NCBI RefSeq assembly: GCF_038502225.1
Contig: NC_091391.1
Span: forward strand, 1,547,821 to 1,611,820
Length of the DNA: 64,000 nt
Direction: 5' to 3'
From: Cherax quadricarinatus
Lineage: Eukaryota; Arthropoda; Malacostraca; Decapoda; Parastacidae
Positions 63,905 through 64,000 of this stretch are shown here, piece by piece. Numbering within the stretch: the stretch's first letter is position 1; every line of letters begins with the position of its first letter. The position numbers and the translations under genes were made by a program. The notes under the pieces were generated by a model. The model saw nothing but the letters and a program-made list of their open reading frames with translations. It made no database searches and had not been told where the DNA came from.

Positions 63905-64000
63905 GATACATGTACACCTACACTATTTAGATACATCCCCACCTACACTATTTAGATACATGTACACCTACACTATTTAGATACATGTACAACCAAAGCT
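63905..64000. repeat. short tandem repeat (CCTACACTATTTAGATACAT)
   Basis: Three to four units run to the window edge, with CATGTACA or CATCCCCA between them. Confidence 0.8.

Overview
This window is eukaryotic, repeat-dominated DNA, most likely from a decapod crustacean and probably a freshwater crayfish. That placement is an inference from the mix of repeats: tRNA-derived SINEs, RTE-like, CR1-like and I-like LINEs, and Tigger/pogo DNA transposons with swarms of TA-flanked MITEs. Bacterial operons, rRNA genes and CRISPR arrays are not visible. Nearly every long open reading frame is either a transposon protein or an artefact of a tandem repeat. The only host-gene candidate is a pair of minus-strand exons near 59-60 kb whose splice sites and phases agree.

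Layout. 1-4541: an RTE-like LINE (720-4192, long intact ORF) inserted into a ~10-bp A/T-rich tandem array. 4601-12278: minisatellites with units of 20, ~41, 32 and 28 bp; the 32-bp array is an expanded interior of a tRNA-derived SINE. 12.6-16 kb: LINE 3' fragments and more minisatellites. 16.1-23.7 kb: a minus-strand RTE copy split by a CR1-like LINE with a 9-bp target duplication, followed by an almost complete, decayed CR1-like LINE on the minus strand that includes its ORF1 esterase domain. 25.8-29.1 kb: a Tigger MITE, then a 5'-truncated I-like LINE with an intact 967-codon RT-RNase H frame and a 13-bp target duplication. 29.5-44 kb: minisatellites, a piggyBac-like element, Tigger-type MITEs, large inverted repeats and SINEs. 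44.3-48.4 kb: a nested stack in which a foldback element is split by a Tigger-like element, which itself contains a complete Tigger transposon with an intact transposase. 48.5-58.9 kb: short RTE-derived elements, MITEs, SINEs and foldbacks. 58.9-60.2 kb: the host-gene exons. 60.3-64 kb: nested MITEs.

How the parts fit together. The intact RTE, I-like and Tigger proteins are plausible movers of the short elements, because they share ends with them. The RTE LINE and a short non-autonomous element share both the 5' end and the 3' tail. Tigger-type MITEs share the CAGTGGACCCCCG terminus and TA target with the complete Tigger. The most unusual signal is a dispersed family of long-armed foldback elements with diverged arms, a common 3' terminus (TTGTCGGTA) and 8-13-bp target duplications, which suggests copying through RNA. 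All coordinates were read by eye, so repeat edges may be off by several bases.
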